The notes under the pieces: generated by a model
What the model saw: the letters and a program-made list of their open reading frames with translations, nothing else
Database searches by the model: none
What the model was told of the DNA's origin: nothing
Translations under genes and position numbers: made by a program
NCBI GenBank assembly: GCA_050742975.1
Contig: JBOGDQ010000192.1
Span: 1 to 27,098, forward strand
Length of the DNA: 27,098 nt
Direction: 5' to 3'
Source of the DNA: JBDTGE01 sp050742975
GTDB lineage: Bacteria > Actinomycetota > Actinomycetes > Mycobacteriales > Jatrophihabitantaceae
Shown here: positions 23,160 through 27,098 of the stretch, one piece after another
Layout: every line of letters begins with the position of its first letter
Numbering within the stretch: the stretch's first letter is position 1

Positions 23160-24199
23160 AGCTCTCAGCCCGCACCGCGAATGGCATCGCCATCGCGTGC
23201 GTGACCGTGGCCGCCCTTGCCCTCACCGGCTGTGGCGGGTCCGGGCACAAGAAGAGCACCACCTCGAGCACGCCGACGCCGACCACGTCCAGCTCGACGC
23301 CGACGCCCACGCCGGCCAAGCCGGTGGTGCAGCCGGTCAACCCGCTGACGGGTCTGCGCCCGAGCTCGAATCGCGTCGTCGCGGTGAAGATCGACGACAC
23401 CGCCAACGGCCGGCCACAGGTGGGCACCAACTACGCGGACATCGTCTACATCGAAGAGGTCGAGGGTGGCCTGACACGGCTGCTGGCCGTGTTCAACACC
23501 CACCTGCCCACGGTGGAGGCGGTGCGCAGCACGCGAGCCGGCGACCCGGAGATCCTGGCCGAGTACGGGCCGATCGCGTACGTCGCGTCGGGCGGATCCC
23601 GCAACCCGCTGCAGGTGCTCGACAAGTCGAACCTGAAGGCGTCCATCAACGACCGCGGCGGCCCCGGCTTCGCCCGCGATGGCGGCCGTCCGGCGCCGTA
23701 CAACCTGCGCGCCAACCTGAACACGATCGCCAACGTCATGAAGGGCGCGCGCGAGCGCAACGTCGGGCTGACGTGGTCCAAGAGCATCGCCAACGCGCCG
23801 GTCGGCAAGGGCACGACCGTGCAGACGCGGGTCGGCGGCACCCCGGTGCAGTTCAACTGGGACGCCAAGCTGAACCGCTACGTCCGGCTCATCGACGGCA
23901 ACGTCCAGCACACCGCCAACGGCGCCCTGATCGACACGCCCAATGTGATCGTCCAGTTCTGCAACGTCACCGTCTACACCAAGGACCGGGACGTGCTGGG
24001 TAACCCGAACAAGTACACGCACACCGTCGGGCGGGGCAAGGCCGTGGTGTTCCGCAACGGTCACCGCATCGTCGGCACGTGGTACCGGCCGACCCTGGCC
24101 TCAGGCACCAAGTTCCTCGACTCGCACGGCAAGCAGATCCCGCTGTCGCCGGGCGGTGCCTGGGTCGTGCTCACCTCGACGAGCGCGCCGCTGGCCTGA
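23156..24199 (+). CDS. DUF3048 (YerB-like) lipoprotein
   Basis: This 347-residue protein is exported and lipid-anchored: a basic N-terminus, a hydrophobic stretch and the lipobox LTGC with Cys26 as the acylation site, hence an Lgt substrate. A low-complexity Ser/Thr/Pro linker follows (about 33-60). The mature domain, from NPLTGLRP onward, has VVAVKIDDTANGRPQVGTNYADIVY, RLLAVFNTHLP, EAVRSTRAGDPEIL and a C-terminal SPGGAWVVLT, typical of DUF3048/YerB proteins. Their function is unknown; a cell-wall role is likely because of location. The ATG overlaps the preceding stop. It is followed by short tandem repeats and a hairpin. Confidence 0.88.
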   Translation: MKLSARTANGIAIACVTVAALALTGCGGSGHKKSTTSSTPTPTTSSSTPTPTPAKPVVQPVNPLTGLRPSSNRVVAVKIDDTANGRPQVGTNYADIVYIEEVEGGLTRLLAVFNTHLPTVEAVRSTRAGDPEILAEYGPIAYVASGGSRNPLQVLDKSNLKASINDRGGPGFARDGGRPAPYNLRANLNTIANVMKGARERNVGLTWSKSIANAPVGKGTTVQTRVGGTPVQFNWDAKLNRYVRLIDGNVQHTANGALIDTPNVIVQFCNVTVYTKDRDVLGNPNKYTHTVGRGKAVVFRNGHRIVGTWYRPTLASGTKFLDSHGKQIPLSPGGAWVVLTSTSAPLA

Positions 24200-24233
24200 C
24201 CACGCCCCACGTGACCACGCCCACGTGACCACG
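24197..24233. repeat. Tandem 14-base repeat containing CACGTG
   Basis: CCCACGTGACCACG is repeated perfectly and without gap at 24206-24219 and 24220-24233, with a partial copy (TGACCACG) at 24197-24204 overlapping the end of the lipoprotein gene. The two CACGTG palindromes are spaced 14 bases apart, more than one helical turn. Confidence 0.75.
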
Positions 24234-24247
24234 GCGGGCAGGCCACC

Positions 24248-24276
24248 GGGGCCCGATCGGCTGGCGATCAGGCCCC
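24248..24276 (+). terminator. Hairpin between the lipoprotein gene and pdxS
   Basis: GGGGCCCGATCG (24248-24259) and CGATCAGGCCCC (24265-24276) pair at 11 of 12 positions around a 5-base loop. It probably ends the pimA-side transcript; it lies 11 bases before the pdxS -10 box. There is no U tract. Confidence 0.55.
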
Positions 24277-24287
24277 GTCACGGGCCG

Positions 24288-24293
24288 TAGAAT
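24288..24293 (+). promoter_or_regulatory. -10 box of pdxS
   Basis: TAGAAT, a near-consensus -10 box, ends seven bases before ATG 24301, indicating a leaderless pdxS message. Confidence 0.6.
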
Positions 24294-24300
24294 CGGAAAC

Positions 24301-25209
24301 ATGTCCGACCAGCAGACCCCTGACAGCCCGTCCGTCGGCACCGCCCGCGTCAAGCGCGGCATGGCCGAGATGCTCAAGGGCGGCGTCATCATGGACGTCG
24401 TCACCCCGGAGCAGGCTCGCATCGCGGAGGGCGCGGGCGCCGTCGCGGTGATGGCGCTGGAACGGGTGCCGGCCGATATCCGCGCCCAGGGCGGCGTGGC
24501 CCGGATGAGCGACCCCGACCTGATCGAGGGGATCATCAACGCCGTCACCATCCCGGTGATGGCCAAGGTGCGGATCGGGCACTTCGTCGAGGCGCAAATC
24601 CTGCAAAGCCTCGGCGTGGACTACATCGACGAATCCGAGGTCCTCACCCCCGCCGACTACACCCATCACATCGACAAATGGAAGTTCACCGTGCCGTTTG
24701 TGTGCGGTGCCACCAACCTCGGCGAGGCGCTGCGCCGCATCACCGAGGGCGCGGCGATGATCCGGTCCAAGGGCGAAGCCGGTACCGGTGATGTCTCGAA
24801 CGCGACCACCCACATGCGCGCCATCGGCGACGAGATCCGGCGGCTGACCTCGCTGTCTGAGGACGAGTTATATGTGGCGGCAAAGGAACTCGCCGCGCCC
24901 CACGAGCTGCTCGTCGAGGTGGCCCGGGCCGGGAAGCTGCCGGTCACCCTCTTCACCGCGGGCGGCATCGCCACGCCCGCCGACGCCGCGATGATGATGC
25001 AACTCGGCGCCGAGGGGGTCTTCGTCGGCTCGGGCATATTCAAGTCCGGTGCCCCATCGCACCGCGCGGCCGCCATCGTCAAGGCCACCACCTTCTATGA
25101 CGACCCCGACGTGTTGGCCAAGGTGTCGCGCGGGCTCGGCGAGCCGATGGTCGGCATCAACGTGGAGGAGATCGCCGCGCCACATCGCCTGGCGCAACGC
25201 GGCTGGTAA
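24301..25209 (+). CDS. pdxS: Pyridoxal 5'-phosphate synthase subunit PdxS
   Basis: PdxS (Pdx1/SnzP) builds PLP from ribose 5-phosphate, glyceraldehyde 3-phosphate and ammonia supplied by PdxT. The 302-residue barrel has the catalytic residues Asp32 (VIMDVVTPEQA), Lys89 (VMAKVRIGH) and Lys157 (IRSKGEAGTG), spaced exactly as in B. subtilis PdxS. The C-terminus HRLAQRGW resembles mycobacterial PdxS as I remember it. Base use changes inside the gene: to about base 24590 it is like the rest of the window, then codons rare elsewhere here appear (CAA, a TTT, TTA and TAT in ELYV, ATA in SGIF). The start directly follows a -10 box. Confidence 0.97.
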   Translation: MSDQQTPDSPSVGTARVKRGMAEMLKGGVIMDVVTPEQARIAEGAGAVAVMALERVPADIRAQGGVARMSDPDLIEGIINAVTIPVMAKVRIGHFVEAQILQSLGVDYIDESEVLTPADYTHHIDKWKFTVPFVCGATNLGEALRRITEGAAMIRSKGEAGTGDVSNATTHMRAIGDEIRRLTSLSEDELYVAAKELAAPHELLVEVARAGKLPVTLFTAGGIATPADAAMMMQLGAEGVFVGSGIFKSGAPSHRAAAIVKATTFYDDPDVLAKVSRGLGEPMVGINVEEIAAPHRLAQRGW

Positions 25210-25218
25210 GAACGTTTC

Positions 25219-26064
25219 GTGGCGATCGAGAAAATCCTTAACCTCGAGCAGCTCGAGGTCAACATCTACCGCGGCAGCGTGTTCAGTCCGGAGTCGGGCA
25301 ACTGGCAGCGCACTTTCGGTGGTCATGTAGCCGGCCAGTCGCTGGTGTCGGCGGTGCGTACCGTCGAGCCGCGCTACCTCGTGCACTCGCTGCACGGGTA
25401 CTTTCTGCGGCCGGGAGATGCCAAGGCGTCCACGATCTTTCTCGTCGAACGCATCCGCGACGGCGGCTCGTTCTGCACCAGGCGGGTCAACGCCGTCCAG
25501 CACGGCCAGACGATCTTTTCCATGTCGGCGTCGTTTCAGACCGATCAGAGTGGCATCGAGCATCAGGACGCGATGCCCGCGGCGCCGCCGCCGGACGACC
25601 TACCGGGACTGCATTCGATGAAGGTGTTCGACGACGCGGGCTTTCGCCAGTTCGAGGAGTGGGACATCCGCATTGTCCCGCAGGAGCAGCTGCAACGCCT
25701 GCCCGGCAAGGCCTCCCAGCAGCAGGTGTGGTTTCGTCACCGCGATCCGCTGCCCGACGACTCAGTGCTGCACATCTGCGCACTGGCCTACATGAGCGAC
25801 CTCACGCTGCTGGGATCAGCCCAGGTGAATCACCTCGACGAACGCGCGCATCTACAGGTGGCGTCGCTTGACCACGCGATGTGGTTCATGCGAACGTTCC
25901 GCGCCGACGAGTGGTTGCTCTACGACCAGTCGTCACCGTCGGCGCGCCACGGGCGGTCGCTGACGCAGGGCAAGATCTTCAATCAGGACGGCGAGATGGT
26001 CGCAGCGGTGATGCAGGAGGGTTTGACCCGCTACAAGCGCGACTTCCGTCCGGCGAGCCAGTGA
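25219..26064 (+). CDS. tesB: Acyl-CoA thioesterase II
   Basis: This 281-residue double-hotdog thioesterase hydrolyses acyl-CoA to free acid and CoA. Motifs include GGHVAGQSLVSA, HSLHGYFLRPGD, FCTRRVNAVQHGQTIF in the first hotdog and DHAMWFMRTFRADEWLLYDQSSPSARHGR with the catalytic Asp/Thr/Gln region (LTQGKIFNQDGEMVAAVMQEG) in the second. It sits between pdxS and pdxT as tesB2 does in M. tuberculosis. GTG 25219 lies 9 bases after the pdxS stop. Six of its 15 Phe codons are TTT, while trpB, trpE, pimA and the DUF3048 gene show none, so its composition is unlike most of the window. Confidence 0.95.
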   Translation: MAIEKILNLEQLEVNIYRGSVFSPESGNWQRTFGGHVAGQSLVSAVRTVEPRYLVHSLHGYFLRPGDAKASTIFLVERIRDGGSFCTRRVNAVQHGQTIFSMSASFQTDQSGIEHQDAMPAAPPPDDLPGLHSMKVFDDAGFRQFEEWDIRIVPQEQLQRLPGKASQQQVWFRHRDPLPDDSVLHICALAYMSDLTLLGSAQVNHLDERAHLQVASLDHAMWFMRTFRADEWLLYDQSSPSARHGRSLTQGKIFNQDGEMVAAVMQEGLTRYKRDFRPASQ

Positions 26065-26111
26065 GCGCGCCGGCGACGATGCAGAGCGAAGCGATGAGGA
26101 GGAGCGGCGCA

Positions 26112-26708
26112 ATGACCCCGCCACGGGTCGGCGTGCTGGCGCTGCAGGGTGACACCCGGGAACACCTGGCGGCGCTGCGCGAAGCCGGAGCCGATCCGGT
26201 TCCCGTCCGACGCCGTGACGAACTCGACGCTGTGGGCGCACTGGTCATCCCAGGCGGGGAGTCCACCACGATGAGCCATCTGCTGCATGATCTCGACCTG
26301 CTGGAGCCGCTGCGCAAGCGGCTGGCCGACGGCTTCCCGACCTACGGGGCATGCGCCGGGATGATCTTGCTGGCCAGCGAGATTCTCGACGCCGGTGCCA
26401 ACGGCCGCGAGGCTGTCCCGCTGGGTGGTATCGATATGACTGTGCGGCGCAACGCCTTTGGCCGCCAGGTTGACTCGTTCGAAGGCGATATCGCGTTCAC
26501 GGGTCTCGATGATCCGGTGCACGCGGTGTTCATTCGGGCGCCCTGGGTGGAGCGGGCCGGCGCGGACGTGCAGGTGCTGGCCCGCGCGGCCGGTCACATC
26601 GTCGCGGTGCGGCAGGGCCCGGTGCTCGCGACGGCGTTTCACCCGGAGATGACCGGCGATCGCCGCATCCACCGATTGTTCGTCGACATCGTCAACGGCG
26701 AGGTCTAG
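26112..26708 (+). CDS. pdxT: Pyridoxal 5'-phosphate synthase glutaminase subunit PdxT
   Basis: PdxT (SnoP) hydrolyses glutamine and channels ammonia to PdxS in the 24-subunit PLP synthase. The 198-residue class I amidotransferase shows VLALQGDTREHL, the PGGEST oxyanion motif (about 48-52), the nucleophile Cys81 in GACAGMILLASEI and the His-Glu pair in ATAFHPEMTGD. AGGAGGAG (26097-26104) lies seven bases before ATG 26112; the in-frame ATG at 26094 is upstream of that site and less likely. TTT, ATT and GAT codons are more frequent than in the first 24 kb, as in tesB. The product resembles mycobacterial PdxT. Confidence 0.95.
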   Translation: MTPPRVGVLALQGDTREHLAALREAGADPVPVRRRDELDAVGALVIPGGESTTMSHLLHDLDLLEPLRKRLADGFPTYGACAGMILLASEILDAGANGREAVPLGGIDMTVRRNAFGRQVDSFEGDIAFTGLDDPVHAVFIRAPWVERAGADVQVLARAAGHIVAVRQGPVLATAFHPEMTGDRRIHRLFVDIVNGEV

Positions 26709-26775
26709 CACCATCGACCCACGAGACTGGCGCCCGGTTTGTCAGTTGAGTCACCGCGAGAAACCCGGGATGGGT

Positions 26776-26838
26776 TTTGCCCGCCTCGGAGCGACTTTTC
26801 AGGCAGGGCCCGGCCGTTCTCGCTCAGAGGCGGGCAAA
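26776..26838. repeat. Long stem-loop between pdxT and yebC
   Basis: TTT-GCCCGCCTCGGAGCG (26776-26793) pairs with CGCTCAGAGGCGGGC-AAA (26821-26838), 17 of 18 positions complementary, around a 27-base loop that itself contains GGGCCCGGCC. It lies in the 268-base gap between the two genes. It could end the pdx transcript, but lacks a U tract on either strand; an RNA element in the yebC 5' region is an alternative. The rest of the gap holds only the yebC promoter and ribosome site. Confidence 0.6.
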
Positions 26839-26926
26839 CTGGCATGCCCCGAACTTCGTGTGACGCCTGGGAATCCGGAACCGGGTCCCCGGGGAGCAGC
26901 CGGACAACCGCAGCCGGGCCTCCACG

Positions 26927-26932
26927 TAGACT
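26927..26932 (+). promoter_or_regulatory. -10 box of yebC
   Basis: TAGACT lies 44 bases before ATG 26977. Transcription would give a leader of about 38 bases carrying AGAAGGAACTGAGG as the ribosome site. No clear -35 at standard spacing is seen. Confidence 0.45.
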
Positions 26933-26976
26933 CGTCTGGCCAACAAACACGCAGAAGGAACTGAGGTAAGACGGCG

Positions 26977-27098
26977 ATGAGCGGCCATTCCAAGTGGGCC
27001 ACCACCAAACACAAGAAGGCCGTCGTCGACGCGCGCCGCGGCAAGATGTTCGCCCGGCTGATCAAGAACATCGAGGTCGCGGCCCGGGTCGGTGGCGG
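26977..27098 (+). CDS. yebC: YebC/TACO1-family protein, N-terminal part (3' end outside window)
   Basis: The first 40 residues ([19 protein letters not shown], then [21 protein letters not shown]) are the strongly conserved N-terminus of YebC, a family linked to relief of ribosome stalling and, in some members, described as transcriptional regulators. The variant [14 protein letters not shown] is the form I associate with mycobacteria; other actinobacteria more often have IDAKRGKLFAKL. It follows pdxT as in M. tuberculosis (Rv2604c-Rv2603c). The gene is cut by the window end; in most genomes ruvC, ruvA and ruvB follow. Confidence 0.95.

Noticed and set aside
26739..26969. Overlapping 60-90 codon frames in the pdxT-yebC gap
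   Set aside because: They cross the stem-loop and the yebC promoter, have no ribosome site and no recognisable sequence.

Overview
The window is very GC-rich, uses almost only GC-ending codons, and carries genes typical of a mycolate-free or mycobacteria-related actinomycete: a TrpE-adjacent membrane protein, a PgsA-PatA-PimA phosphatidylinositol mannoside cluster, an F420-type luciferase-like oxidoreductase and an actinobacterial Ffh with an insert and a Lys/Gly/Met tail. I infer an actinobacterium outside Mycobacteriaceae (Frankia/Jatrophihabitans-like) for most of the window. The last ~2.5 kb look distinctly more mycobacterial.

Layout. (1) 2-763: 3' end of a sensor histidine kinase. (2) 778-6977: hisI and tryptophan genes trpE, a Trp-associated membrane protein, trpC, trpB and trpA, many with overlapping stop/start codons. 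The run is broken between trpC and trpB by an antisense membrane-protein gene, so trpBA has its own divergent promoter region with a palindrome and a tiny Trp-containing leader ORF. (3) 7068-10346: divergent quinone oxidoreductase and lgt, then a VIT-type metal transporter and a peroxiredoxin-like protein. (4) 10356-15292: a catabolic-looking operon under a promoter whose spacer holds a TetR-type operator. It encodes an APH-like kinase, an acyl-CoA dehydrogenase, a luciferase-like oxidoreductase and two short-chain dehydrogenases; the kinase plus dehydrogenase pair suggests 4-hydroxyacyl-CoA catabolism. (5) 15311-16952: ffh. (6) 17060-19628, minus strand: a small unknown protein and an EF-G-like GTPase. 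(7) 19772-24199: pgsA, patA-like acyltransferase, pimA, a LemA-like membrane protein and a DUF3048 lipoprotein. (8) 24301-27098: pdxS, tesB, pdxT and the start of yebC, in the order I recall from Mycobacterium tuberculosis.

Regulatory reading. At least eight starts in the window sit 6-8 nt downstream of a TANNNT -10 box, the architecture of leaderless mRNAs; this also settles several start codons. Several long imperfect inverted repeats lie between genes (7006-7052, 12679-12749, 24248-24276, 26776-26838).

Most of the window is ordinary core metabolism. The points most worth checking are the codon-usage break inside pdxS (gene transfer, recombination or a chimeric assembly), the APH/acyl-CoA dehydrogenase operon with its operator, and the leader ORF in front of trpB. 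I see no CRISPR array, tRNA, rRNA, insertion sequence or defence locus, and no clearly novel system.
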